Program-made: the position numbers and the translations under genes
Shown: piece after piece, positions 1 through 7,333 of the stretch
Position numbering within the stretch: the stretch's first letter is position 1
Layout of the letters: each line of letters opens with the position of its first letter
Assembly: GCF_002163835.1 (NCBI RefSeq)
Contig: NZ_CP019331.1
Span: 124,001 to 188,000, forward strand
DNA: 64,000 nt
Direction: 5' to 3'
Origin: Polaribacter sp. SA4-10
GTDB lineage: Bacteria; Bacteroidota; Bacteroidia; Flavobacteriales; Flavobacteriaceae
The notes under the pieces: generated by a model
Databases searched by the model: none
Seen by the model: the letters and a program-made list of their open reading frames with translations, nothing else
What the model was told of the DNA's origin: nothing

Positions 1-77
1 TTTGGCGAACTCAGATAGAAAAATTTGATAAATTTTATTTAATAAATTCATATACATTCATTCTAATATATTTTCCT

Positions 78-205
78 AACATCCTTATGTGTAAGAAAAA
101 TGGATGGGCTTAAGCACTAAAGTTAGTAAATAAAACACAAACTAGGAAGGTTCACGAGAATTTAAAGAAGTGGGCGAGAACTAGCAATTACTTATAGCCA
201 TTGTT
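78..205. repeat. attC-like cassette junction 1
   Basis: The site starts with AAC after a TTTTCCT flank and ends in CTTATAGCCATTGTT. The inner block (cgagaactagcaattacttatagcc) recurs nearly intact in the site ending at 10,058. On the minus strand its right part reads AACAATGGCTATAAGTAA, which encodes Asn-Asn-Gly-Tyr-Lys-stop. The next cassette starts TTGTTGTAAA (201-210) and ends with the inverse TTTACAACAA (527-536). The 77 bases to its left belong to a cassette cut by the window edge, in which I see no gene. Confidence 0.7.
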
Positions 206-268
206 GTAAACAGTTTTATTCCAAAATGTGTTTTGAAATATCTTCTGGTCAAACAACAAATTTTCCAT
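188..268 (-). other. 26-codon ORF ending inside an attC-like site
   Basis: An ATG at 268 opens a short frame that runs leftward through the cassette boundary and stops at 188-190 inside the attC-like site. Its last residues are NNGYK, the same tail the site gives to the LodB-like gene. It follows the truncated phospholipase D-like gene and may be a decayed 3' part of it rather than a real gene. Confidence 0.25.
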
Positions 269-282
269 ATGGACTACTTTTT

Positions 283-495
283 TTAATTCCGCAAATTTTT
301 TTCTTCTACTTGAAGCAAACTCTCTCGGTAAATAATTCTGATATTTTTTTTTGGAACATGTAAATGCTCTAAATTACCTTTTACTCTTTTATGAAATTTA
401 AAATAGGGCCTTATTAAAATCAGTTGGCCTTCTGTGTTCTTTTTTAATTGTTCTAAATGATATGAAACACCTGTAGTGTCTAAAAATTTTGCCAT
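283..495 (-). pseudogene. Truncated phospholipase D-like nuclease (N-terminal fragment)
   Basis: The 70 residues begin MAKFLDTTGVSYHLEQL and continue with GQLILIRPYFKFHKRVK and NIRIIYRESLLQVEE. I recall this pattern from the N-terminus of Bacteroidota phospholipase D-like (restriction-associated) proteins, where the strand-helix-strand leads into the first HKD half. The HxKxxxxD catalytic motif, expected further downstream, is absent because the frame stops after EEKNLRN. Full-length relatives are about 160-200 residues, so this looks like a gene cut down within its cassette. The start has an A-rich leader and lies 32 bp inside the right cassette boundary. Family assignment is from memory; truncation is seen directly. 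Confidence 0.5.
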
Positions 496-534
496 TTTTT
501 ATTGGTTTCTTGGTTTTCCTAAATTATTTACAAC

Positions 535-656
535 AACGGTTTATGCAGAACTAGTTGTATGAAAGTACACGCTTCTTTTTCCGCAATACTATATGGTGTA
601 AAGCAGGGAAGGACTTTTGCCTTAGCCACAGCAAGTAATTAGTTATACACGCTATT
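535..656. repeat. attC-like cassette junction 2
   Basis: Opens AACGGTTTATG directly after TTTACAACAA, the inverse of the start of the preceding cassette, and closes in ATACACGCTATTGTGG. The inner part diverges from the other sites, so the right boundary is approximate (655-660). Confidence 0.5.
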
Positions 657-747
657 GTGGTTTCGTTATTTCTTGTCTAGTGTATTGAAGTATTGTTAAA
701 ATTGTTTAATAAAAAGTTAAATAAGTTAAACATAATTAAATATTCGC

Positions 748-755
748 TATCTTTA
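748..755 (+). promoter_or_regulatory. Possible -7 box of the fasciclin gene
   Basis: TATCTTTA lies 33 bp before the ATG and resembles the Bacteroidota TAnnTTTG box, with A in place of the final G. No clear -33 TTG stands at the usual spacing. Confidence 0.3.
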
Positions 756-788
756 CGAAGTATTAAAACTTAAAAAAAACAATAAATT

Positions 789-1301
789 ATGAAAAAATTA
801 GTTCTTTTATTAACAATTACAATGTCTTTAGCCTTATCTAAAAATGCTACTGCACAAGAAACAATAGTAGATGTGGCGGTTGGAAACGAAGATTTTTCAA
901 CATTAGTAACTGCTTTAAAAGCAGCAGATTTAGTTGGTGCTTTGCAAGGAGATGGACCATTTACGGTTTTTGCTCCAACCAACGATGCTTTCGCAAAAAT
1001 TGATTCGAAGGCATTAAGTTCTCTATTAGAAGCAAAAAATCAAAAAGCATTAGCTAATATCTTAACATATCATGTAATATCTGGTAAGATAACTGCAACT
1101 GATGTTGTAGATGCTTTAAAGAAAGGTAATGGAACGGTAGAATTAAAAGCGTTAAATGGTCAAGTGTTGACTGTAATTCAAAAAGATGAAAAAATTTGGT
1201 TGAAAGACGTAAATGGAAATTATAGTGAAATTGTTGCAACAGATGTGATGGGTAGTAATGGTGTAATTCATGTAATAAACACTGTAGCGATGCCTAAGTA
1301 A
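789..1301 (+). CDS. Secreted fasciclin (FAS1) domain protein
   Basis: A 170-residue protein with a signal peptide (residues 1-22, cut after ATAQ) and one FAS1 domain filling the rest. The two FAS1 hallmarks are visible: the H1 stretch TVFAPTNDAF (59-68) and the YHV motif (94-96), with the closing NGVIHVINTV box near the C-terminus. FAS1 domains mediate adhesion to matrix or neighbouring cells; the bacterial secreted single-domain forms have no settled role. It has its own terminator at 1329-1355 and is on the plus strand, unlike most cargo here. Its cassette start (TTGTGGTTTC) and end (AGCACAAC) match only over TTGTG, so whether it travels as a cassette or is old chromosomal DNA is uncertain. 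Confidence 0.9.
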   Translation: MKKLVLLLTITMSLALSKNATAQETIVDVAVGNEDFSTLVTALKAADLVGALQGDGPFTVFAPTNDAFAKIDSKALSSLLEAKNQKALANILTYHVISGKITATDVVDALKKGNGTVELKALNGQVLTVIQKDEKIWLKDVNGNYSEIVATDVMGSNGVIHVINTVAMPK

Positions 1302-1328
1302 GTGCAAATTATTTGTTATAAAAAATGA

Positions 1329-1355
1329 AAGCCTCGATAATTCGAGGCTTTTTAT
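1329..1355 (+). terminator. Rho-independent terminator of the FAS1 gene
   Basis: The stem AAGCCTCGA / TCGAGGCTT with a short AT loop is followed by TTTTA, 28 bp after the stop codon. Confidence 0.85.
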
Positions 1356-1449
1356 TGCTCTATTTTTTTCTAGAATTCCTATTTCTTTTCATCAATGAAT
1401 TTTACTAAAGAATCTTATCATTAGGCAGCGGTTAGTCTTAATGAAGCAC

Positions 1450-1513
1450 AACGGTATTGTATAAGATTTGTGTGGCTTAAAATAAGTAGGGTTTTCAGTT
1501 TAGCATAAATGTT
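1450..1513. repeat. attC-like cassette junction 3 (right end unclear)
   Basis: AACGGTATTGTATAAG has the usual left-end form. The right end should be a GTT; ATGTTAATTG at 1510 is a candidate, but the boundary word does not clearly match the end of the next cassette (TTTTACAAC, 2648-2656). The site may be degraded. The rest of 1302-1599 holds only the terminator and A+T-rich sequence. Confidence 0.35.
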
Positions 1514-1599
1514 AATTGATTGTTTTGGCTTTACAATTTATATTTAAAGTTAGTGTAAATTTTATATGGTGTTGTACTTTCGTTATTTTTCTTTTAATT

Positions 1600-2625
1600 C
1601 TATTTCTTTTGACTCTTCAAAAATTGTTTTATGGCAAATATCAGCGCTGGTCGATTATCATTAGAAGTAAAATGCCCAGCTTCTTCAATTACTACCATTG
1701 TAGAGTTTGACACCAAATCACTGAATTTCTTTACAGTCTGTGGCCGAGCCTCATCAAATTCTCCAGTAGTAAATAATACAGGCACCCTTATGTCTTTAAG
1801 GGTTTGATGTATGTCGTAATTTCTTAGTGTTCCAGTTGAAGTGAACTCACTCGGACCCCACATATAGTTGTATATAAATGAGTCGCGTTTGTATTTTAAG
1901 GTATCATATGGATGTAGTTTATATGCAGTTCTCATTCCATGTTTTTTTGCAAATACGCTGTTGGCGTTGGCGTATGAATCTGTATTGAAAATGCTGTCCG
2001 CTTCAGCAATTTGGATGGCAGACTGAATAGAATCAGGCAATGCAGCTACAAGTATGTCGGCATCGTCAGTCCAGATCTTAGTGCTAAAATAGGGGCTATT
2101 AAATATAAGCCCTTTTATGCCTTCAGGATATTTATTATAGTATTCGAGCGCCAAGGCAGTACCCCAAGATCCTCCAGATAAATAAAATTCATTCAATTTC
2201 AATGAAGTTTTAATGGCACGTACTTGTTCAACAAGCTTATGCACTTTTAGTAGCGTAGTATCTTTATGGTGGTCAGACCGTCCATTTCCTAATTGATCAA
2301 ATACTATTACTGGTCGTTCATCGGCAATTTCTGACAAGTTAAAATTACTTGTGCCACCAGGTCCTCCATGAAGATGTAGTAACGGGGTGTTGTCGCCCCC
2401 TCCAGTTATTGCATACCAAATTTTTCCGCCCTCTACTTGTATAAATCCATTTTTAGCCTTTAAATAAGGATTTGTTGGTTTCTCAAAAGGAGCGCAACCA
2501 GAAATAAAGAGAATTAAAAGGCCAATAACAACAATGGGAGTTTTCTCAAAGGTAAATTTAAAGTGTTTTCTAGTTTTGTTATTCGTCATAAAGTTGGCTT
2601 GTATTTTTCTAAATAATTTTATCAT
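1600..2625 (-). CDS. Proline iminopeptidase-like alpha/beta hydrolase, lipoprotein
   Basis: A 341-residue serine hydrolase of the alpha/beta fold, closest to the S33 proline iminopeptidases. HGGPG (residues 86-90) is the oxyanion loop of that family, GGSWG carries the nucleophile Ser153, and the acid and base are probably Asp291 (TGEFDEARP) and His318 (EEAGHFT). An N-terminal hydrophobic segment ends in LFISGC with Cys44 as a lipobox, so the enzyme should be membrane-anchored outside the cytoplasm. A start at Met13 would shorten the pre-lipobox region and is equally plausible. S33 enzymes release N-terminal proline or hydrolyse esters or amides; the substrate here is not known. It is the only gene of its unit. 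Confidence 0.85.
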   Translation of the reverse strand: MIKLFRKIQANFMTNNKTRKHFKFTFEKTPIVVIGLLILFISGCAPFEKPTNPYLKAKNGFIQVEGGKIWYAITGGGDNTPLLHLHGGPGGTSNFNLSEIADERPVIVFDQLGNGRSDHHKDTTLLKVHKLVEQVRAIKTSLKLNEFYLSGGSWGTALALEYYNKYPEGIKGLIFNSPYFSTKIWTDDADILVAALPDSIQSAIQIAEADSIFNTDSYANANSVFAKKHGMRTAYKLHPYDTLKYKRDSFIYNYMWGPSEFTSTGTLRNYDIHQTLKDIRVPVLFTTGEFDEARPQTVKKFSDLVSNSTMVVIEEAGHFTSNDNRPALIFAIKQFLKSQKK

Positions 2626-2653
2626 TGGTTAGTGGTTTCTGATAATGTTTTAC

Positions 2654-2707
2654 AACGGATGGCTAAAATGTTAGGTTGGTTGGGCATGCATTTTAGCTTT
2701 TGTTGTT
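2654..2707. repeat. attC-like cassette junction 4 (short form)
   Basis: A compact site: AACGGATGGCTAAAATG (from 2654) pairs through GGCTAAAATG with CATTTTAGC (2688-2696), then ends in TTTTGTTGTT. With an 18-base apex this is one of the clearest hairpins of the series. Confidence 0.6.
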
Positions 2708-2715
2708 AAGCGTTT

Positions 2716-3042
2716 TTATTTTAGGCCTATTAATTGAGCTTTTCCATCTTCATTTACCACGAACGAATGAAGTTCCTTTTGGAAATTACCTATTGAAGAT
2801 GGCTCAACAATATACTCCAATTTTAATTTACCCTTCTCATTTTTTCGATATTCGGTAGCTATGTTTTCTTCTAATGTTACAAGTACTTCAATATTTTCTT
2901 TTGAGTCTATTGGGCAAAACAACATTTCGAAAAAGGCATAACTTTCTTTTTCTCCCGCAGAATGAGTTATTTTACCTTGACCATTTAGAAAATCGTTTAA
3001 TTTTATTTGGGGCAAAGCTGTGAAGCTGTTTTCTTTGGTCAT
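2716..3042 (-). CDS. Hypothetical protein, 108 aa
   Basis: I do not recognise this protein. It is acidic, soluble and has no signal peptide or membrane segment. The second half reads as alternating beta strands (ENIEVLVTL, KLKLEYIVEP, LHSFVVNEDGKAQLIGL). The ATG at 3042 follows an A-rich leader and the gene lies 9 bp from the left junction, a tight fit typical of this array. The upstream gene (3121-3468) ends 78 bp away on the same strand and the two probably form one cassette. Confidence 0.55.
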   Translation of the reverse strand: MTKENSFTALPQIKLNDFLNGQGKITHSAGEKESYAFFEMLFCPIDSKENIEVLVTLEENIATEYRKNEKGKLKLEYIVEPSSIGNFQKELHSFVVNEDGKAQLIGLK

Positions 3043-3120
3043 AAACTTCTGTTGTTTCAGAAGCTGGATAGTGGTTTAAGTATTCTGTTGTTGAGGTAAA
3101 TAGAAATCCTAAGCTGCGTA

Positions 3121-3468
3121 TTAATATCCCTCACGTGGTTCCGTTAAGCCTGTATAATTACTCTCAACCTTTACAGTGGTTCCATCAAAAACAGCAAGGT
3201 CGTGTGGCGTGATTATACATTTAGAGATCAGTTTATTCGAAGAAGGAGAGATAATCAATGCGTAAACAGTTTCATTACTTTTTTCAATTCTTTGCGCTTG
3301 ACTGTATCGGCTAGTGCCAGGCTGTATTGTACCACCCGATTTCCCCATATTGGGCCAAGCCAATTTTCTATTAATGCCTAAAAATCCAGTGCGTTTCCAC
3401 TGGCGTGATGTATGGGTTGATACGTATATATCAACGCCTTGTAATCCAATATTCTTAATAAGTGCCAT
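3121..3468 (-). CDS. Hypothetical protein, 115 aa
   Basis: Not recognised. It is basic in the N-terminal half (STHTSRQWKRTGFLGINRK), has no signal peptide and appears beta-rich, with a Gly-rich turn (MGKSGGTIQPGTSRYS). The start is preceded by an A/T-rich leader. It is transcribed toward the 108-residue gene and is probably co-transcribed with it. No catalytic motif is apparent. Confidence 0.5.
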   Translation of the reverse strand: MALIKNIGLQGVDIYVSTHTSRQWKRTGFLGINRKLAWPNMGKSGGTIQPGTSRYSQAQRIEKSNETVYALIISPSSNKLISKCIITPHDLAVFDGTTVKVESNYTGLTEPREGY

Positions 3469-3526
3469 AGTTAGTTTTAGTTAAATGAGTGTTAAATTGA
3501 TATTGAATGGTCTACTATAAAATAAA

Positions 3527-3624
3527 CCGATTAAATAGTCTAGAGGATGGGATATTATTATTATTATTATTATTATTATTTGTTTATTTTTAATGCTTTA
3601 CTGCTATTTTTTATATAACATGTT
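3527..3624. repeat. attC-like cassette junction 5
   Basis: The right end TATATAACATGTT followed by GATAGCC fits the series, and GTTGATAGCC (3622-3631) is matched, with one mismatch, by GGCTACCAAC at the other end of the next cassette (4312-4321). The left end is unclear, possibly disturbed by the (ATT)9 run. Confidence 0.45.
3554..3580. repeat. (ATT)9 microsatellite
   Basis: Nine uninterrupted ATT units in the gap between two cassettes, inside or beside the attC-like site ending at 3624. Such runs change length by slippage; no reading frame crosses it. Confidence 0.95.
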
Positions 3625-3641
3625 GATAGCCGTTTTTGAAA

Positions 3642-4124
3642 TTAACCAGATGTTGTTCTTTTGCAGTCATAACTATTAAGATCACAATGAGTACAATAAT
3701 CGCCATTCGGAACACAACTACAACAATTTGCACAATTTGTTGTAGTACAAACCGTTTCTCCTACTTGCATGAGATAGTGTCTATTTTGTGATTTATTTTC
3801 ACTTTCTATTAAAGCTATGGTCGAAGCAGACCCATCTTCATTATAAAACCTAATATAACCACTTTCTTCAATTTTGAATATTTCATAAGAAAGTGCTTTT
3901 TTTCCTAATTCTATTTTTTTAGAATATTTATTAAAAGAAGTAATTAATTTTTTTTCAATTATTCCTAATTTAATTTCATCATTGAGTTTATATGCAATAG
4001 TAGAACCTACAAACTTTTCAGGTGAAAATTCAGAAGAAATTGTACTTTTAATTTTACTAGTGTCATCTTTATTACCACAGGATACAAGAACAATAGTTAG
4101 AAATAGAATAAATAAATTTTTCAT
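3642..4124 (-). CDS. Lipoprotein with cysteine-rich C-terminus
   Basis: 160 residues. The N-terminus is an SPII signal with lipobox LVSC (Cys16). The middle is lysine- and serine-rich with predicted strands. The last 35 residues hold ten cysteines in the order C-T3-NC-xx-CC-x-C-x5-YC-xx-C-x5-DC, ending KRTTSG. Such spacing suggests disulphide or metal clusters in the periplasm or at the surface. I do not recognise the family. It fills its cassette alone; the boundary words are GTTGATAGCC and GGCTACCAAC. Confidence 0.7.
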   Translation of the reverse strand: MKNLFILFLTIVLVSCGNKDDTSKIKSTISSEFSPEKFVGSTIAYKLNDEIKLGIIEKKLITSFNKYSKKIELGKKALSYEIFKIEESGYIRFYNEDGSASTIALIESENKSQNRHYLMQVGETVCTTTNCANCCSCVPNGDYCTHCDLNSYDCKRTTSG

Positions 4125-4318
4125 AATTTTAAAATATAATGCCCCATTAAGGTCTTAAGCGGTTCGGTTTTCGACCTAAAATAATCATTTAATTTTACAT
4201 GTTTTTTAGCTCTTTTGATTCAATCACTTTATAGTGCGTGACTTTTGTTGTTTTAAATTACAACTTTCTTTCTCTGAACCGTTGATTTTTTCTGCAATGT
4301 TTCTGTCAAATGGCTACC

Positions 4319-4751
4319 AACGGTTGTATATTATCATTGCTGATATACACAATATGTGTACTATCAAATTTAAAGGAAAAAGTAATCCTATCTATACGTA
4401 TTAATACCCGTTTTTTACTTTTATGCACTCAGTGCATTTCTAATGGATACCGAATGCCATTTATAGTGTGTGCTGAAGCTTCCTAAAAATGAATTTGCAA
4501 TAAATGATAGTTAGCGCCGTGCTATTGAATAGCATCTCCAACTTCAAAATTAGATGAATTAGAATGTCCGTTATTTATTGCTAGGTTTATTTGCACTTAT
4601 ACAGCGATAAAATTGTGTACGGAGTAGATCCGTTTTCGGATGAAGTGAAAAATTCTTCTTTAAAAGAATTACTAAAACAACCTTTTCTAGGGTACAGAAA
4701 ACCATCAGGAATTGAAGAAGTTTAGTTTTTTGTTGTTCCGGTGAAAGTGGT
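4319..4751. repeat. B element copy 1 (with mini attC-like hairpin at its left end)
   Basis: About 430 bp shared with 8,528, 16,774 and 22,568. It begins with a small hairpin in which TTGTATATTA pairs with TGATATACACAA around CATTGC, right after the AAC of the previous cassette. It ends GTGAAAGTGG before the next AACGG. Near its right end all three long copies keep a short open frame VYGVDPF.DEV..SSLKELL-KQPFLGYRKPS (37 codons, then TAG). It has no transposase, no long terminal inverted repeats and no complete gene. Confidence 0.8.
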
Positions 4752-4874
4752 AACGGTTTGTATATGAAAAGTAGCGGATTAGAAATGCAATTACTCTCCG
4801 TTTAGAAGCAAAGATAGTTGAAAAGCTCAAACTTTTCATATTGCAATTTTCTGCTATTTTTTATATACCGTGTT
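4752..4874. repeat. attC-like cassette junction 7
   Basis: AACGGTTTGTATATGAAAAG at the left pairs through GTATAT with TTTATATACCGTGTT at the right. GTTATTCCC starts the following cassette and GGGTATAAC (6236-6244) ends it, with one mismatch. Confidence 0.7.
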
Positions 4875-5078
4875 ATTCCCTTTTTTCTGTTATACCCCAA
4901 ATTCATGCATTCGTATACAAATATCAAATGCCTATTATATTTTTTCATAATTCATTACATTAATTCCTCAATTTTGAATTGTCAAACGTTAGGGAATAAT
5001 AAGTTTAGGTATAAACACCTATTTTAAAAATGTGGTATTTATACTCTAAAATATGCTACGGTATTATTATAAATTTAC

Positions 5079-5131
5079 GTAATCAAAAACAAGTGATTCG
5101 ATTGGAGTAGCTACAATTCGTTTTTGATTAC
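5079..5131 (+). promoter_or_regulatory. Hairpin upstream of the cystatin-like gene
   Basis: GTAATCAAAAAC (5079-5090) and GTTTTTGATTAC (5120-5131) are perfect 12-bp inverted arms around a 29-base loop, 60 bp before the ATG at 5191. It could be a 5'UTR structure or an operator. The 4,875-5,078 stretch upstream is A+T-rich with no gene seen. Confidence 0.55.
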
Positions 5132-5190
5132 AAAGGCGAAATCCGAAAAGCCTGTTTTAAATAGAGTAGGAGAACTTAAATAAAAATAAA

Positions 5191-5469
5191 ATGTCAAATA
5201 AAACTAATATGTTAGGAGCGTTTTCACCGTATTCATGTGAAATTAATAATGATAGTAAAACAGCTTTTGATGAAGCTATTAAAGGACTTTTGGGTGTGAT
5301 ATATACGCCAGTAGCAGTGTCTCAGCAAGTAGTAGCAGGTATGAATTATCATTTTTTCTGTAATACAGAATCTGTAACAAGACACCCTGTAATTGGAGCT
5401 GTGATTGTAAGTGTTTACAAGCCTTTAAAAGGTGATGCTCACATTATTAATATTAAAGAAATTAATTAA
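5191..5469 (+). CDS. Cystatin-like small protein
   Basis: 92 residues without a signal peptide. The segment YTPVAVSQQVVAGMNYHFFC (residues 38-57) contains QVVAG, the hallmark first hairpin loop (QxVxG) with which cystatins enter the active-site cleft of papain-like cysteine proteases. It is preceded by a predicted helix (SKTAFDEAIKGLLG) as in the cystatin fold, and followed by strand-forming VIVSVYKPL. Cystatin-like domains also occur as non-inhibitory scaffolds, so inhibition is an inference. The gene starts a two-gene plus-strand unit with the next gene 19 bp downstream, opposite in direction to most cassettes. Confidence 0.6.
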   Translation: MSNKTNMLGAFSPYSCEINNDSKTAFDEAIKGLLGVIYTPVAVSQQVVAGMNYHFFCNTESVTRHPVIGAVIVSVYKPLKGDAHIINIKEIN

Positions 5470-5488
5470 TATTTATAAAACTTAAATT

Positions 5489-6139
5489 ATGCAACCTATT
5501 CCAATAAAAGTAAAAAATGTAACAATTTATCAATATTTTAATCCACTTGAACCTTTAACAGAAGTGATTTTAACTGATGGTACTGGCACTTATTCTTTGG
5601 GCACATTAGGGCTTAATGCTTTTTATAATTTAACTTTAGATAATGAAGGAAAAGTAACGAATCCATTAAATGTTCATGTTAAGTATTATGCAACATTTGA
5701 AACAGAATCGGGACACATATCTACTACGCCTTGGATGTATTGTCTAGACAATTCAGACAATCCTGAGTTCGGTAGGACTATTCATATGGTTGCAGCAGAT
5801 ACAAATGATATAGGTGTAAATGTAGCCAATGAATCAGGTTTTATAACACTTGGAGCATTAACGAATATTACTGTTTCTCAATTTTTTCCGCCTCCAGCTA
5901 TTGGGCAACGTACATTAATAACTAATGGAACAGGAAATATTATTGCTACAAAACTGGGTACTCCACACGAAATGGGTGTACAAGTAGATACTGGTGACTG
6001 GTTCGGTACTATTTTAGCAGGATCTAAAAATATTATGATCTCAGGTAAAACTAAAAATGGAGATACATTTTCTCAAACAGGATATACTGTAATTACAGGA
6101 GGAAAGCCAGCAATTTTCTTAAAGGAGTTCTTTCAATAG
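5489..6139 (+). CDS. Hypothetical protein with two beta-rich internal repeats
   Basis: 216 residues, no signal peptide, no recognised family. It appears to be an internal duplication: VTIYQYFNPLEPLTEVILTD (residues 10-29) lines up with ITVSQFFPPPAIGQRTLITN in the second half, each followed by GTG and an ATxLG/LGTLG turn. This suggests two copies of a beta-sandwich or lectin-like unit of about 105 residues. It is 19 bp after the cystatin-like gene, surely co-transcribed, and followed by a terminator. A secreted or toxin/lectin role cannot be told from sequence alone. Confidence 0.6.
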   Translation: MQPIPIKVKNVTIYQYFNPLEPLTEVILTDGTGTYSLGTLGLNAFYNLTLDNEGKVTNPLNVHVKYYATFETESGHISTTPWMYCLDNSDNPEFGRTIHMVAADTNDIGVNVANESGFITLGALTNITVSQFFPPPAIGQRTLITNGTGNIIATKLGTPHEMGVQVDTGDWFGTILAGSKNIMISGKTKNGDTFSQTGYTVITGGKPAIFLKEFFQ

Positions 6140-6168
6140 CCTAGGGGATTAGATTTCTATTAAAATTA

Positions 6169-6211
6169 TAAAACCTCGAAAAAGTCAATTTGACTTATTT
6201 TGGGGTTTTAA
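6169..6211 (+). terminator. Terminator after the cystatin-like operon
   Basis: AAAACCTCGAAAAAGTCAA pairs with TTGACTTATTTTGGGGTTTT, an interrupted stem ending in a T-run, 30 bp after the stop codon. Confidence 0.7.
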
Positions 6212-6241
6212 CTTTGCTGTATTTAATTTTAAATTGGGTAT

Positions 6242-6427
6242 AACGTCTAGGCTATGGTTAGTACGGGAATTAAAAGTAGTGAACTTTCGAATTAGCACTT
6301 AGCCAAAACTTTTTATTTTGTTTTATCTTTTTTGTACTAAAGCCAAATCAAAAGATTTGGCGGAATTAATAAAGAGGTACAAACTTTTGTTCAAGCACCA
6401 AATCCCGTATTAACTATAGCCATTGTT
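6242..6427. repeat. attC-like cassette junction 8
   Basis: AACGTCTAGGCTATGGTTAGTACGGG pairs with CCCGTATTAACTATAGCCATTGTT: the arms GGCTATGGTTAGTACGGG and CCCGTATTAACTATAGCC form a long stem with unpaired bases. The inner part shares AGCCAAAACTTTTTATTTTG-type sequence with the site at 14,308. The next cassette starts TTGTGCCTA (6426-6434). Confidence 0.8.
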
Positions 6428-6448
6428 GTGCCTAGTGTTTTTATTTTC

Positions 6449-7333
6449 TCATGGTTTATCTTTTCTTGCCACCCATTGAGTATGCTCTCTTGAAAACGCA
6501 TTTTCTGCATCTTTGACAAAGTCCGATAACTCTTTTTCTCCCTGAACTTTAAAACTTTGGTCTTTTATTATTCCAATCTCATGTGCAGTAAGACCATAAG
6601 AAGTCGCTAAATCCTGATATTTTTTAATTTGAGACCATGAAACGATACTTGAACCAACTACAATCAATGCTGGTGTTGGCAAATTATAAATGTCGTAACC
6701 AACTTCAATCAAAAGCAGTAGGATAATTATCGAGTTAATAACGATTAAACCAATGAACCATTTTTTAGCCATTGCTCTGTTATAACTCGCCTTTGTGTGA
6801 TACCAATTTCTCTGTTCATTGATTCGATTACTTACGTAATAATTCAATCTATCCGTTAAACTAAACTTTCGAATTTCCAACATAGATTGGGTAATTGTGT
6901 CTTTTGTTACACTTTCATGGCTTAAAAAGCTACCAAGTTCACGATTCTGGTCAAGAATATCCTTTAAGTCATTGCAGAATTCTTCTCTAACATTATTTAC
7001 ATTTTCGTTGTTAAAGTAGGGTTCTGCTCTTGTGATAAAACGCCAAGTTCTAGTTTTGACAGATTCGGCAACAGCTCTTCCATTGTACCAAGTTCTGTCA
7101 TACCTCTTTACTGCCTGAAAAATGGTCAAAAACATAATTGCAAAAAACATAATTGTGGCCAATATCCCAGCAAATGTTGATTCCTTAATATAAATTGATA
7201 GAAATGCTGCAGTAATAGACAATCCAATATACCATTTCATTCCAAGCATGTAATACTTTTGACTTGTCAATGAAGCATTATTTGCTGAGTCATAAAGTGC
7301 AGGATAGTCTGGTCTATTAGTATTAGATGGCAT
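6449..7333 (-). CDS. SLATT/DUF4231-type membrane effector
   Basis: 294 residues. Two membrane helices near the N-terminus (about 33-73, KWYIGLSITAAFLSIYI then FAGILATIMFFAIMFLTIF) are followed by a helical cytoplasmic part, and a second pair stands at about 192-235 (WFIGLIVINSIIILLLL, LPTPALIVVGSSIV). This is the duplicated two-helix layout of SLATT/DUF4231 proteins, which are associated with nucleotide-signal and TIR-type defence genes and are thought to act as pore-forming effectors. Its start overlaps the end of the TIR-like gene by 11 bp, so translation is coupled. Both genes fill one cassette bounded by TTGTGCCTA and TAGGCACAA. Confidence 0.75.
   Translation of the reverse strand: MPSNTNRPDYPALYDSANNASLTSQKYYMLGMKWYIGLSITAAFLSIYIKESTFAGILATIMFFAIMFLTIFQAVKRYDRTWYNGRAVAESVKTRTWRFITRAEPYFNNENVNNVREEFCNDLKDILDQNRELGSFLSHESVTKDTITQSMLEIRKFSLTDRLNYYVSNRINEQRNWYHTKASYNRAMAKKWFIGLIVINSIIILLLLIEVGYDIYNLPTPALIVVGSSIVSWSQIKKYQDLATSYGLTAHEIGIIKDQSFKVQGEKELSDFVKDAENAFSREHTQWVARKDKP

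Noticed and set aside
4319..4751. B element as an insertion sequence
   Set aside because: No transposase, no target-site duplication and no terminal inverted repeats; its position at cassette ends fits a cassette better.
4818..5027. 69-codon plus-strand frame across the junction at 4,874
   Set aside because: It starts inside the attC-like site, has low-complexity Phe/Tyr/Leu content typical of translated A+T-rich DNA and no family resemblance.
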